DNA of 64,000 nt from Magnetofaba australis IT-1 (GTDB lineage Bacteria; Pseudomonadota; Magnetococcia; Magnetococcales; Magnetococcaceae): NCBI RefSeq assembly GCF_002109495.1, contig NZ_LVJN01000018.1, positions 62,001 to 126,000 on the forward strand. Direction: 5' to 3'. The translations under genes and the position numbers were made by a program. Shown here in pieces: positions 1 through 10,464 of this stretch. Position 1 is the stretch's first letter. Every line of letters starts with the position of its first letter. The notes beneath the pieces were generated by a model. It was not told the origin of the DNA. It searched no databases and saw nothing but the letters and a program-made list of their open reading frames with translations.

Positions 1-509
1 CGCTGGTAAGCCGCGTCCATCCAGCATGGCCGCCTGAGTTTGAAGAGGTCGCCGTCCAGTGTGTGGCGGCGACGCTGGCGGTGTGGGGCGAAGCGCTGAC
101 GGCCCAAGGGGCCTCCACGCGCGCCATTGAGGGGCGGGAGGTGAGCGTGGCGCTCTCCGATGACGCCGAAGTGCGCGCGCTCAACGCCGAGTATCGCGGC
201 AAGGACAAATCCACCAATGTGCTCTCCTTCGCCATGGACGATGGCGAGGAGGAGATGCTGGAAGACTTCCCCGAGCTGCCGGGGGAGGATTTCCCCTTGG
301 GCGACATCATCCTGGCCTATGAGACCGTGGCGCGGGAGGCTGAAGAGCGCGGCATCACCTTGGAGGCGCATACGCGCCATCTGGTGGTGCACGGAACTCT
401 GCACTTGCTGGGGCTCGATCACGAACGCAGCGACGCTGAAGCTGAAGAGCAGGAGAACTGGGAGCGCACTGTGCTTGCTACCATGGGGCTGCCGGACCCC
501 TATGCGTGA
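1..509 (+). CDS. ybeY: Endoribonuclease YbeY, 5' end cut by window
   Basis: YbeY is a zinc-dependent endoribonuclease used in 16S rRNA 3'-end maturation and ribosome quality control. The signature H-G-x-L-H-L-x-G-x-D-H zinc motif is plain near the C-terminus ([14 protein letters not shown]). The frame is open to the first base of the window: residues before the GTG at 63 (…[15 protein letters not shown]) still look like YbeY N-terminus, so the true start lies outside the window and the GTG at 63 is not the start. The stop overlaps the lnt start by 8 bases, which suggests translational coupling. In many proteobacteria a corC gene sits between ybeY and lnt; none is present here. Confidence 0.93.
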   Translation, partial: LVSRVHPAWPPEFEEVAVQCVAATLAVWGEALTAQGASTRAIEGREVSVALSDDAEVRALNAEYRGKDKSTNVLSFAMDDGEEEMLEDFPELPGEDFPLGDIILAYETVAREAEERGITLEAHTRHLVVHGTLHLLGLDHERSDAEAEEQENWERTVLATMGLPDPYA

Positions 510-2094
510 TCCCACCATTCTTGGGCCGTGGTTCGCCGCGCTGCATCGTCACCCCCTGGGCGAAACCGCCTTGGCGGCATTGGGCGGCGGTTTGGCGGTG
601 CTGGGGCTGCCGCCGTATGGGCAACCCTGGCTCACTCTCACCGGCTTCGCCCTGCTGATCCTCCTGCTGCGCCATCAAACCTTCAAACGCGGCGCCTGGC
701 TGGGGCTGGTTTTCAGCCTGATTCACCACGCCATCGGATTCTCCTGGCTCACCGTCAGTCTGCACACCCACGGTGGGTTCCCGCTGCTGGGGGCCTATGC
801 GGTGGTCTTCCTGCTGGCGCTGGTGATGGCGGCCTATGGCGCGTTGGCGGGCGGCTTGATGGCGCTGTCGGCGCGCCCGACGTGGCTGCTGGCGCTGTCG
901 GCGCCGCTCTTCTGGGTCGGTGGTGAGCTCCTGCGCGGCTGGGCCTTTAGCGGCTTTCCCTGGAATCTGATCGGCTACGTCTGGAGTGACGACGCCACAT
1001 TGCGCCAATTGGCCGATGTGGGCGGGGTGTGGGGGCTGTCGGCGTTGACGCTGCACTTGGCCGCCGTGCTGGCGCTGGGCGTGCTTGCGCTCAAACGCTC
1101 GTTGCGGGTGAGCGCCGCCTGGATGCTGTGGGCGGCGGCGCTGGTGCTGGTCGCCGCGCTGTATGGAGAGGCGCGGGTGGCGCAACTGGACGCCCAGGCC
1201 GAGACCACGCCCAAACGCGCCATCGCCGTGGCGCAGGGCAATGTGCCGCAGTGGGCCAAGTGGGATCGCTCCCAACGTTGGACCCATCTGGAGATCTACA
1301 TGGCGCTCACCCGCCGCCTCGATCCGCCGGTGGATCTGGCGGTGTGGCCGGAGACGGCGCTGGCGTTCTTCCTGCAAGCCTACTCGGATCAGCGCAAGCT
1401 GTTGGCCAAACTGGTCAATGACACCGGAACCCCCATTCTGACCGGCGTGCCCACCGCCACTCGCACGGGCGAGCCGGACAGTCGCGGCGTGCGCCCCTGG
1501 CAATATGCCAACAGCATGGTGATTCTCGGCCCCGACGGTTTGTGGGAGTCGCGCTATCACAAGCATCTGCTGGTGCCGTTTGGGGAGTACATTCCCTTCC
1601 GTTGGCTGCTGCCGGACTCGGTGCAAAAGCTCACCGCCGGGGCCAAGGATTTCACCCCGGGTCCTGGGGCCGAGCCGATGAATTGGCGCGGCATGGGGGT
1701 GGGCGGGTTGGTCTGCTATGAGACCATCTTCCCGCTCTATGTGCGCCAGATGGCGGTGAATGGGGCGCAGTGGCTGGTCAATGTCACCAACGATGGCTGG
1801 TTTGGTCACGCGGCGCAGCATCAGCACCTGGCCATGGCGCGGCTGCGCGCGGTGGAGACGCGCTTGCCGATGATTCGCGCCGCCAACACCGGCATCTCCG
1901 CCATCTTTGACGCCACCGGGCGCGAATTGACCCGGGTGGACGCCAATCTGCGCGGCAGCGCCCAGGCGTTGGTCGCGCCAGGGACAGGGCAATCGCTGTT
2001 TGTGCGTACGGCGCCGTGGCAGGTGGGGATCTGGAGCGTGCTGGCGCTGTTATGGGGCGGATGGGTGATTCTGCGCGCACGGCGACGGGCGTAA
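502..2094 (+). CDS. lnt: Apolipoprotein N-acyltransferase Lnt
   Basis: Inner-membrane enzyme that adds the third acyl chain to the N-terminal cysteine of outer-membrane lipoproteins. The 530-residue product has a hydrophobic multi-span N-terminal half and a C-terminal nitrilase domain. The expected catalytic triad is visible: Glu284 in WPETALAF, Lys354 in [12 protein letters not shown] and Cys405 in VCYETIFP. The ATG at 502 is chosen because it overlaps the ybeY stop (ATG…TGA) and starts just before the first hydrophobic segment. The reading frame runs further upstream, but that part is a shadow of ybeY. Length is close to the roughly 510 residues usual for the family. Confidence 0.95.
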   Translation: MRDPTILGPWFAALHRHPLGETALAALGGGLAVLGLPPYGQPWLTLTGFALLILLLRHQTFKRGAWLGLVFSLIHHAIGFSWLTVSLHTHGGFPLLGAYAVVFLLALVMAAYGALAGGLMALSARPTWLLALSAPLFWVGGELLRGWAFSGFPWNLIGYVWSDDATLRQLADVGGVWGLSALTLHLAAVLALGVLALKRSLRVSAAWMLWAAALVLVAALYGEARVAQLDAQAETTPKRAIAVAQGNVPQWAKWDRSQRWTHLEIYMALTRRLDPPVDLAVWPETALAFFLQAYSDQRKLLAKLVNDTGTPILTGVPTATRTGEPDSRGVRPWQYANSMVILGPDGLWESRYHKHLLVPFGEYIPFRWLLPDSVQKLTAGAKDFTPGPGAEPMNWRGMGVGGLVCYETIFPLYVRQMAVNGAQWLVNVTNDGWFGHAAQHQHLAMARLRAVETRLPMIRAANTGISAIFDATGRELTRVDANLRGSAQALVAPGTGQSLFVRTAPWQVGIWSVLALLWGGWVILRARRRA

Positions 2095-2208
2095 GACCGG
2101 AATTTCCCCTCCTTTAGCGGCCTGTGTATGCTACCCTCTGCGGGATTTGCCAAGTTCCCAAAGCGATGCGTTATAGCGGGACTTCCCGACCGGAACCATT
2201 GCGTGAAC

Positions 2209-2360
2209 TTGCACGGACAAAAAGGTGGAAAATCGGGACATTTATGGCCCGATTTTTCGGGGTCTGGGGTCCGCGACCCCAGCGGGGTGTGGGGCGGAGC
2301 CCCACGGTTTGGCTTTTGACCTTTAGGGGAGTTTGAGGGCGCAGCCCTCAATATCTTTTA
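2209..2360 (+). repeat. Dispersed modular hairpin repeat, copy R1 (type A)
   Basis: First of five related intergenic repeats. It carries an AT-rich 5' hairpin (aaatcggg…cccgattt), then three GC-rich stems: ctggggtc/gaccccag at 2264-2282, tggggc/gcccca at 2290-2304, and tgagggc/gccctca at 2334-2350, followed by the shared tail atatctttta. The last stem has T-A as its outer pair where the other copies have C-G, a compensatory change. It lies in the 326-base gap between lnt and glyQ; no gene is visible in that gap. Confidence 0.85.
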
Positions 2361-2420
2361 TTTCCCCGTCGTTAGCCGTATACATTGCGCCCGCAAAATC
2401 ACCGCCAGTGGGAGGGCAGG

Positions 2421-3308
<888 letters not shown>

Positions 3309-3310
3309 TC

Positions 3311-5407
3311 ATGTCTGAGTTTCTGTGGGAAATCGCCGTTGAAGAGATTCCGGCGCGTATGCTGCCGGGCGCCATCGCCACCTTTGGCAAGCTGTTTGAA
3401 GAGGCGCTCAAAGAGCTGGAGTTGGGCTTTGAGCGCGTCGAGAGCCACGGCACGCCGCGCCGTCTGATGCTCAGTGTGGCCGGTCTGGCGGATAAGCAGG
3501 CCGACCGCTCCGAAGAGCGTCGCGGACCGCCGGTAAAGGCGTCGTTCGCCCCTGATGGCTCCCCCACCAAGGCCGCCGAAGGGTTCGCCAAAGGGTGTGG
3601 CGTCACCGTGGAGGAGCTGCAGCGGTTGGATACCCCCAAGGGCGAATATCTGGCCTACACCATTCAGCAGCCCGGCAAGGCCGCTGTTGAGGTGCTGCCC
3701 GAGGCGATGGATAAGACCTTCAACGGTCTGCCGTGGCCCAAGTCCATGCGTTGGGGCGATGGCGAGACCCGTTTTGTGCGTCCGGTGCAGGGCTTCTGCG
3801 CCCTGCTCAATGGTCAGACCCTGGCCTTTGAGGTGGAGGGCGTGACCAGCGGCGACACCGTGCAGGGACACCGCTTTATGAATGCGCGCGGTCCGCACAA
3901 AGTGAGCGGCGTGACGCACTACAAGGCGACTCTGGCCGATAACCGCGTGATGCTGAACCTGCACGAGCGCATGGAGGCGATTCGCGATGGGGCCAAGGCG
4001 TGCGCGGCGGAAGCGGGCGGCGAAGCGGTGCTGGATGAGGGCTTGATCTCCGAGAACGCCTCTCTCACCGAGTGGCCGATTCCGCTGCTGGGCGCGTTCG
4101 ATCCGGTCTATCTGGAGATTCCGCCGGAGGTGCTCACCACCTCCATGAAGAGCCACCAGAAGTACTTCCCGGTGGTGGACGCCCAAGGCCGGTTGCTGCC
4201 CCACTTCATCGCTGTGGCCAACATGCTCACGCCGGATCAATCAGTGCTGGTGAAGGGGTATCAGCGCGTGCTCAAAGCGCGCCTGGAGGACGCCGCGTTC
4301 TACTGGAACGAGGATCGCAAAACGCCCCTGACCGATCGTCTGTCGGAGTTGCATCAGGTGGTGTGGCAGGCGGGCTTGGGCTCGCTGTTCCAGAAGTCCC
4401 AACGCATGGGCGTGCTGGGCGCCAGTATCGCCAATGCGGTGGATTCCGCCGTGGCCGGGGTGGCCGAGCGCGCCGGCCTGTATGGCAAGTGCGATCTGGT
4501 CACCGGCATGGTGTTCGAATTCCCTGAGCTGCAAGGGGTGATGGGCGGCTACTACCTGCCGCGCAACCAGCCGGAAGATGAAGCAGTGGCGCTGGCCATC
4601 AGCGAGCACTACATGCCCGCCGGAGCCAATGACGACCTGCCGACCACCCCCGCTGGGCGCGCGGTCTCCATCGCCGACAAGCTCGACACCCTGGTGGGCT
4701 GCTTCGGTATGGGCATCACCCCCAGCGGGGCCAAGGATCCGTTCGGCCTGCGTCGCGCCGCATTGGGCATCATCCGCATGCTGCTGGATGGCGACGGCGT
4801 GCGTCTGTCGCTGCGCGCAGCGTGCCGCGAGGCGTATCAACTCTACGCCGAGATCGGTCTGAAGCGCGGCGAAGCGGAGACCATCGACGATCTGCTCAAT
4901 TTCTTCTATGGCCGTCTGCAGGCGTATCTCAAGGCCGACGGTCTGGAGTATGACCTCATTGATGCGGTGCAGGCGTTGGGGCTGGATGATCTGTTTGATG
5001 TGGCGCAGCGCGTGCGCGCCTTGGACGGCTTCCGCAGCGAGCCCGCCTATCAGAGTCTGGTGGCGGCCAACAAGCGCATCGGCAACATTCTCGATAAGGC
5101 GGGCATCGACCGCGCGCAGCTTCCAGCGGTCAATCCCAGTCTGTTCCTGGACGCCGAGGAGAGCGGGCTGTTCGAGGCGCTCTCCAATGTGGCCCCCAAA
5201 GTCTCCCAGTGTGTGGCCGACGGCGCTTACGCCGACGCCATGGGCCATCTGGCCGGGCTGCGCGAGACGGTGGATCTGTTCTTCGACAAAGTCATGGTGA
5301 TGGCCGACGACGAGGCGGTGCGCGCCAATCGTCAGGCGCTGCTGGCTGGGGTCTCCGCCGCCTTCTTCCAGGTTGCCGACATCAGCTGTTTGGTGGTGGC
5401 GGAGTAA
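3311..5407 (+). CDS. glyS: Glycyl-tRNA synthetase beta subunit
   Basis: Beta subunit of bacterial-type glycyl-tRNA synthetase, needed for tRNA binding and full activity. The 698-residue product matches the usual length (about 690). It begins with the typical FLWEIAVEEIPARMLP and contains the family stretches ESHGTPRRL, LTEWPIPLLGAFD and TTPAGRAVSIADKLDTLVGCF. It follows glyQ by two bases and ends just before a strong hairpin terminator, so glyQS is a self-contained operon. Confidence 0.96.
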   Translation: MSEFLWEIAVEEIPARMLPGAIATFGKLFEEALKELELGFERVESHGTPRRLMLSVAGLADKQADRSEERRGPPVKASFAPDGSPTKAAEGFAKGCGVTVEELQRLDTPKGEYLAYTIQQPGKAAVEVLPEAMDKTFNGLPWPKSMRWGDGETRFVRPVQGFCALLNGQTLAFEVEGVTSGDTVQGHRFMNARGPHKVSGVTHYKATLADNRVMLNLHERMEAIRDGAKACAAEAGGEAVLDEGLISENASLTEWPIPLLGAFDPVYLEIPPEVLTTSMKSHQKYFPVVDAQGRLLPHFIAVANMLTPDQSVLVKGYQRVLKARLEDAAFYWNEDRKTPLTDRLSELHQVVWQAGLGSLFQKSQRMGVLGASIANAVDSAVAGVAERAGLYGKCDLVTGMVFEFPELQGVMGGYYLPRNQPEDEAVALAISEHYMPAGANDDLPTTPAGRAVSIADKLDTLVGCFGMGITPSGAKDPFGLRRAALGIIRMLLDGDGVRLSLRAACREAYQLYAEIGLKRGEAETIDDLLNFFYGRLQAYLKADGLEYDLIDAVQALGLDDLFDVAQRVRALDGFRSEPAYQSLVAANKRIGNILDKAGIDRAQLPAVNPSLFLDAEESGLFEALSNVAPKVSQCVADGAYADAMGHLAGLRETVDLFFDKVMVMADDEAVRANRQALLAGVSAAFFQVADISCLVVAE

Positions 5408-5451
5408 TATCACCACCGAAGCGCTGTTATTTGCCTGCATTGCATATTGAA

Positions 5452-5484
5452 AACGTCCTGCGCACAATTGGCGGGACGTTTTTT
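5452..5484 (+). terminator. Rho-independent terminator after glyS
   Basis: Inverted repeat aacgtcc (5452-5458) and ggacgtt (5473-5479) followed directly by a run of seven T. It ends the glyQS transcript about 45 bases after the glyS stop. Confidence 0.85.
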
Positions 5485-5640
5485 TATGGGGTCAATTCCC
5501 ATGTGGATTTTTGTATTGAATCCTGCGTGCAACAGGCGCATTCTGCGGCGGTTTTCGCACCGGCGCGATGCGCTGGCGCGGTCGCTCTCCTCCTGAATGA
5601 ATAAGGCGGCGCCGGAGATGTTCCTTCCCCTGTATGCCCC

Positions 5641-6762
5641 GTGATCCGACCGGCGATCCTTGCCGATCTCGACGCCCTGGCAGCGTTGGAGAACGTCTGT
5701 TTCTCCAGCGACAGACTCAGCCGTCGCAGTTTTCGTCACTTCCTGCAACATGGCCATGTGGAGTTTCTGGTCGACGTCGCCGACGACAGCGCACAAGGTG
5801 ACGCCATCCTTGGGTACGGCCTGACCCTCTATCGACGCGGCGCGCGGCTGGCGCGCATCTACTCCATCGCGGTCTCCCCCAACGCCCGCGGGCAGGGGCT
5901 GGGCAAGCGCCTGCTGGCGGCCCTGGAGGCGCGCGCGCTGGGGCAGGGCGCGGCGTGGATGCGGCTGGAGGTGCGCGCCGATAACGTCGGCGCCATCGGG
6001 CTGTATCAGGCCCAGGGTTACCGCGTGTTCGACCACTACCCGGACTACTACGAAGACCACACTGAGGCGCTGCGTCTGCAGAAGTCCCTGCTGCGCCACC
6101 TGTCGCCGGAAGAGACGCCGTGGCCCTACTATGCGCAAACGTTGCCGTTTACCTGCGGTCCGGCGGCGCTGATGATGGCCATGGGCGGTTTCGATGTGGG
6201 GATGAGCCTGGACCGCGCTTTGGAGCTGCGTCTGTGGCGCGAAGCCACCACCATCTATATGACCTCCGGCCACGGCGGCTGTGGTCCCCACGGGTTGGCG
6301 GTGGCGGCGCTGGCGCGCGGGTTTGAGGCGCGGGTGCGTGCGGTGGGCGGCGGCGCCGAGGGGCTGTTTGCCGACTCGGTGCGCGACGCCGACAAGAAAG
6401 CGGTCATCCGGCTGGTGGAGGAGAGCTTCCTGGCGGAGCTGGCGCAGGCGGGGGCGTCGGTGGACGATGCGCCGCTGACGGTTGAGGAGTTGGAGGCGGC
6501 GTTGCGCGCCGGGTGGGCGGGGTTGGTGCTGGTGAGCGCCTATCGCCTCTCCGGCGGCAAGGCGCCGCACTGGGTGACGTTGGCGGCCATCGACGAACGC
6601 TATGTCTATGTGCATGAGCCGGACATGGATCCGGCGCACAGTCTGACCGCCACCGATTGCATGGGCATCCCGATTCCCCGCGAGGATTTCGCCCGCATGA
6701 TGCGCTACGGCCGCGCCAGACAACAGGCGGCGCTGTTCCTGCGGCCACGAAGGTCTGTATAA
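5641..6762 (+). CDS. GNAT acetyltransferase fused to C39-like cysteine peptidase
   Basis: A two-domain fusion of 373 residues. The N-terminal third is a GNAT N-acetyltransferase of the RimI type, with acetyl-CoA motif SPNARGQGLGKRLL near residues 80-94 and RADNVGAIGLYQAQGY after it. The C-terminal part resembles the peptidase C39-like (DUF3335) fold, with candidate catalytic Cys172 in LPFTCGPAALMMAM, His310 in APHWVTL and Asp328 in VHEPD. The GTG at 5641 is the only plausible start; no strong ribosome-binding site precedes it. The next gene is a RimK-like ligase 77 bases on, then an M14-type peptidase. This neighbourhood suggests modification and processing of a peptide or protein tail. The substrate is unknown. 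Confidence 0.82.
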   Translation: MIRPAILADLDALAALENVCFSSDRLSRRSFRHFLQHGHVEFLVDVADDSAQGDAILGYGLTLYRRGARLARIYSIAVSPNARGQGLGKRLLAALEARALGQGAAWMRLEVRADNVGAIGLYQAQGYRVFDHYPDYYEDHTEALRLQKSLLRHLSPEETPWPYYAQTLPFTCGPAALMMAMGGFDVGMSLDRALELRLWREATTIYMTSGHGGCGPHGLAVAALARGFEARVRAVGGGAEGLFADSVRDADKKAVIRLVEESFLAELAQAGASVDDAPLTVEELEAALRAGWAGLVLVSAYRLSGGKAPHWVTLAAIDERYVYVHEPDMDPAHSLTATDCMGIPIPREDFARMMRYGRARQQAALFLRPRRSV

Positions 6763-6839
6763 GCAGGTTTGGCAACGGGGGCGCTCGCGGTGAGATCCCC
6801 TCTTTCATGAATTGGTTGGGCAAGTTGGAGTCATAGGCG

Positions 6840-8333
6840 ATGGCGCAACGCTATACGGTGGTGCTGGACCAGATGGAGGACTGGAAGTGGTCCGACCATG
6901 GCTTGGAGTTGCTGACAGTGCAGGATTACCTGGCGCGAGGCGAAAAACCCAAACGGCGCAAGGGCGCCGGGCGCGTCATCAATCTGTGCCGCCACTATCA
7001 GGCGCTCAGCGGCGGCTACTACTGCTCGCTGTTCGCCGAGGCGCGCAAGGAGATCGCGCTGCCCTCCATGGCGGATATTCTGGATCTGTCGCACAAATCG
7101 CTCTACGCTTTCCTGCTGCCGGAGCTGGATGAGGCGCTGTCCGGGGCGGCGCTGGATGAGTCGCAGACCGCAGCCAAAAGCCTGACCATCCCGGTGATGT
7201 TCGGCCAAACCGAGCTGAGCGTATTTTCAGCGCTGGGGCGGCGTTTGTTCGAAGTGTTTCGCTATCCGCTCATGCGCGTGAGCGCGCAGCGCAAAGGCGA
7301 CCGGCTGCGCGTCAGCGGGCTCAAGCCCATGGGGCTGCATCAAGTGCGCAAGAGCGAACGCGCGCTGTTCGAAGCCAGTCTGCTGCGCTTCACCGGTCTG
7401 CCAGTCCGGCGCAAACCCAGCCGCAATAACCCGTTGTACGATCTGGCGATTCTGTATGATCCAAAGGAGGATCTGCCGCCCTCCAACCCCGCAGCGTTGG
7501 AGGCGTTCATCAAGGCCGGGCAGGCGCTGCGCATGCGCGTGGAGTTGATCACCGCCAAGGCGTTTCACCGCATCCCGGCGTTCGATGCGCTGTTTATCCG
7601 CGAGACCACCGCCACCCACCACCACACCTTCCGCTTCGCCCGCAAAGCCGAGCAGGAGGGGCTGCCGGTGATCGATGACGCCGGCTCCATCGTGCGCTGC
7701 ACCAATAAGGCGTTCTTGCACGAACTGCTGCATGCGCACAAAATTCCCACGCCGCGTTCGGAGGTGCTGGACCGTTATCGCTTCGACGAGGCTGAGGCCA
7801 AACGTCTGGCCGAGCGCTTGGGGCTGCCCATCGTCCTGAAGATTCCCGACGGCTCATTCTCGCGCGGGATGATCAAAGCCCAGAGTGTGAGTGATCTGCT
7901 GGTCGGGGCGCAGAAGCTGTTTGTCCACTCCCGACTGCTGCTGGCGCAGGAGTTCATGTACACTGAGTCCGACTGGCGCATCGGCGTGCTGGGCGGCAAA
8001 CCCCTGTTCGCCAGCCAATATATGATGTCGCCCAACCATTGGCAGATCTATCACCATCGCGAGGATGGCGGCGTGGACGAGGGCGATTTTCGCACTCTGT
8101 CCGTGGATGGCGCCCCCGCAGAAGTGGTGGAGACCGCGCGCCGCGCCGCCGCTCTCATGGGCGATGGGCTGTATGGCGTTGATTTAAAGCAGAACCAAAA
8201 CGGGGTATTCGTGATCGAAGTGAATGACAACCCCAATATCGACTACGGCGTGGAGGACAAGATTCTCAAAGGGGATCTGTACGCCGCCGTGCTCAAAGAG
8301 TTCATCCGCCGCATTGAGGCCACCCATGGATAG
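6840..8333 (+). CDS. RimK-like ATP-grasp ligase with RLAN-type N-terminal domain
   Basis: ATP-grasp amide-bond ligase of 497 residues, related to RimK, which adds glutamates to ribosomal protein S6. The first 200 residues match the type of N-terminal domain found only with RimK-like ATP-grasp enzymes (ADILDLSHKSLYAFLLPELDEAL region). The ATP-grasp core follows, with LPIVLKIPDGSFSRGMIK for ATP binding and a metal-binding EVNDNPNID at Glu460/Asn462/Asn464. A TTGGAG stretch precedes the ATG. The stop overlaps the start of the next gene by 8 bases, so ligase and peptidase are coupled. What it ligates is unknown; an amino acid added to a peptide or protein is the likely reaction type. Confidence 0.88.
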   Translation: MAQRYTVVLDQMEDWKWSDHGLELLTVQDYLARGEKPKRRKGAGRVINLCRHYQALSGGYYCSLFAEARKEIALPSMADILDLSHKSLYAFLLPELDEALSGAALDESQTAAKSLTIPVMFGQTELSVFSALGRRLFEVFRYPLMRVSAQRKGDRLRVSGLKPMGLHQVRKSERALFEASLLRFTGLPVRRKPSRNNPLYDLAILYDPKEDLPPSNPAALEAFIKAGQALRMRVELITAKAFHRIPAFDALFIRETTATHHHTFRFARKAEQEGLPVIDDAGSIVRCTNKAFLHELLHAHKIPTPRSEVLDRYRFDEAEAKRLAERLGLPIVLKIPDGSFSRGMIKAQSVSDLLVGAQKLFVHSRLLLAQEFMYTESDWRIGVLGGKPLFASQYMMSPNHWQIYHHREDGGVDEGDFRTLSVDGAPAEVVETARRAAALMGDGLYGVDLKQNQNGVFVIEVNDNPNIDYGVEDKILKGDLYAAVLKEFIRRIEATHG

Positions 8334-9471
8334 TCCCGCTCCGTTACCGCTTTTCGCTGATGCGCCGGACCCGGCACAGATCTGCGATGCGTTGTTCCCT
8401 GAGGGCGGTTACGCCGCGGCGCGGGCGGCGTTTGTGCAGACGGCCAAAGCGGCGGGCGGCGCACAGGCCAGCTATGTGAATCCTCCTGTCGGATTGCAGG
8501 GGGAGGAGCTGGCCATGGATGTGGCGCGCTGGGGCTCGGATAACGCCCTGGCCAGTGTGGTGGTCCTCTCCGCCACCCATGGGGTGGAGGGGCCGGTGGG
8601 CTCGGCGATTCAACTGGACCTGCTGCGCCACGCCGATTTGAATGCGCTGCCTGGCGGCGTGGAGTTGATCGTGGTGCATGGGGTCAACCCCTACGGCTAC
8701 TCCTGGGGGCGGCGCGCCAATGAAGACGGGGTGGACCTGAATCGTAATTTTGTGGATTTTTCCGCCGAGCCGCCGTCCAACCCCGGCTATGACGCTCTGA
8801 GCGACGCCTTGGTCCCCACCTCGTTGGAGCCCGACGCCATCCGCCGCGCCGATGCGCGCCTGGCCGCCTATCGCAAACAGCATGGCGAGATCGCCTACGA
8901 CGTGGCGGTGGCCGGGGGACAGTATCGCCACCGGCATGGACTGTTCTACGGCGGCGACGCGCCCAGTTGGTCACGGCAAACCCTGGAGCAGCTCTGGCTT
9001 GACTGGGGCTTGGCCAAGCGGCGTCTGGTGGCGGTGCTGGATCTGCACACCGGCATCGGTCCGCACGGCTATGGGGAGCTAATTTGCGATCTGCCGCCGG
9101 GCGGGCCTGGATCGCGGCGGGCGCTGCGCTGGCATGGGGAATCGGTGACCCATCCTGCGCTGGGGGATTCGGTCTCTGGCGCGCGCTCGGGGCTCTCCGA
9201 TTACGGCTGGCTGGCGGCGTTTGATGATCGGCTGAGTTTCCTGACCCTGGAGTTCGGCACCGGACCGTTTGTGGATCTGCTGGCCGCGCTGCGCGCCGAC
9301 CATGTGTGCCACGCCCTGGAGCTGGCAGCGGATGATCCGCAGATGGTCGCCGCGCGGGAGCAGTTGCAGCGCTTTTTCAACCCGCCTTCGCCAGCCTGGC
9401 GCGAGATGACCCTCTGGCGCGGGCGCCAGGTGTTGCGGCAGACGCTCCAGGGCGTGGCGGCATCCTTGTGA
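8326..9471 (+). CDS. M14-type zinc peptidase, DUF2817 family
   Basis: Predicted zinc carboxypeptidase-like enzyme of 381 residues. Zinc ligands fit the M14 pattern: His85 and Glu88 in ATHGVEG, and His241 in DLHTGIG. Glu309 in LEFGT sits where the catalytic glutamate is expected, and DLNRNF supplies the substrate-binding arginine motif. The ATG at 8326 overlaps the ligase stop (ATGGATAG), a classic coupled start. In this context it may trim or remove what the ligase adds, or process its acceptor. That role is inference; the fold assignment is good. There is no signal peptide, so it should act in the cytoplasm. Confidence 0.85.
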   Translation: MDSPAPLPLFADAPDPAQICDALFPEGGYAAARAAFVQTAKAAGGAQASYVNPPVGLQGEELAMDVARWGSDNALASVVVLSATHGVEGPVGSAIQLDLLRHADLNALPGGVELIVVHGVNPYGYSWGRRANEDGVDLNRNFVDFSAEPPSNPGYDALSDALVPTSLEPDAIRRADARLAAYRKQHGEIAYDVAVAGGQYRHRHGLFYGGDAPSWSRQTLEQLWLDWGLAKRRLVAVLDLHTGIGPHGYGELICDLPPGGPGSRRALRWHGESVTHPALGDSVSGARSGLSDYGWLAAFDDRLSFLTLEFGTGPFVDLLAALRADHVCHALELAADDPQMVAAREQLQRFFNPPSPAWREMTLWRGRQVLRQTLQGVAASL

Positions 9472-9493
9472 TCTTTGCGCTGTGCTGAAACGA

Positions 9494-10369
9494 TTACGCT
9501 TCTGACCCTGGCGCGCTGGGGTTGGGGACGTCATCCCAGGCGTTGGAGACCCCTTCCGGGGCCTGGGCGCGATCCAGTTCCTCGCCGCGGGCGCGCGCCT
9601 GCTGCGCCTCCTCATGTCGTCCCAACGCCTGCAAACAGACGCCGCGTCGATGGTGCGCCAGCGGCAACTGGTCGTTGATGGCCAGCGCCGTATCATACGC
9701 CCTCAGGGCCTCTTCAAATCGCTCGGCTTCACGCAGGGCGCTGGCCAGATGCAGTTGCGCATCGATGTCCCCGGGTTGGGTTTCAGCGGCGAGGCGGAAG
9801 CAGTCGATGGCGTCGTCAAAGCGGCCCAGGTGGGCCAAGGCCATGCCCTTGCCATCCAGCGCATCAGGATCATTGGGGGCGGCGGCCAGAATGGCGTCGA
9901 AACGCTCAATGGCGTCGGCGTGGCGATCCATGTCGTAGAGAGTCAGGGCCTGCTGTAGGCGCGCTTCGGGGAGGCTGGGCTCCAGGCGCGCGGCCTCCTC
10001 ATACTGCGCCAGCGCCGCCTCCAATTCGCCGTTTTTGCTCAACGCGCGGCCATAGTTCATACGGTAGCCCGCCAGCTCCGGCTTGGCCTCCACCGCCGCG
10101 CGCAGATGCCCCACCGCTTGCTCGATGCGGTCGGTCTGGTACTTGAGCAGCCCCATCAGGTGGTTGGCCTCCGGGTGCTGCGGCTCTTCACTGAGCACAT
10201 GTTCATAGAACGGCTCGGCCTGGGCCAGATCCCCCTCCCGGTGCAGCATCACCCCTTGCGCCAGCGCGGCGGCGCGGGCGCGGGTCTGCTTGTTGCTGGG
10301 CGCGCCTTCCTGATTGCGGGACTGCTTGTCTTTGGCCTTTTTGGCGCTGCGTTTGAAATGTCTGGACAT
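9494..10369 (-). CDS. Tetratricopeptide-repeat protein
   Basis: A 291-residue protein made almost wholly of TPR helices, about six repeats by the A-x-x-x-Y/F…P pattern (for example LAHLGRFDDAIDCFRLAAETQPG and the following DAQLHLASALREAERFEEAL). The first 35 residues are very basic (RHFKRSAKKAKDKQSRN). There is no signal peptide. TPR arrays bind other proteins, so a scaffold or co-chaperone role is likely, with no specific partner visible. It converges on the M14-type peptidase gene with 22 bases between the stops. Confidence 0.8.
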   Translation of the reverse strand: MSRHFKRSAKKAKDKQSRNQEGAPSNKQTRARAAALAQGVMLHREGDLAQAEPFYEHVLSEEPQHPEANHLMGLLKYQTDRIEQAVGHLRAAVEAKPELAGYRMNYGRALSKNGELEAALAQYEEAARLEPSLPEARLQQALTLYDMDRHADAIERFDAILAAAPNDPDALDGKGMALAHLGRFDDAIDCFRLAAETQPGDIDAQLHLASALREAERFEEALRAYDTALAINDQLPLAHHRRGVCLQALGRHEEAQQARARGEELDRAQAPEGVSNAWDDVPNPSAPGSEA

Positions 10370-10464
10370 GGCGGGGTCTCACACTCACTTTAAGATACGC
10401 CGCCTGAGCATGGGCGCACGGAGGAAGAAAGCAAAAAATCCTAGCAGAGTCGAAAGGCATCGTC

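Noticed and set aside
478-1992. 504-codon minus-strand frame opposite lnt, and similar long antisense frames opposite pgi, valS, recJ and the ATPase gene
   Set aside because: Typical of GC-rich coding DNA; composition (His, Gln, Arg, Gly-rich) and position are those of shadows.
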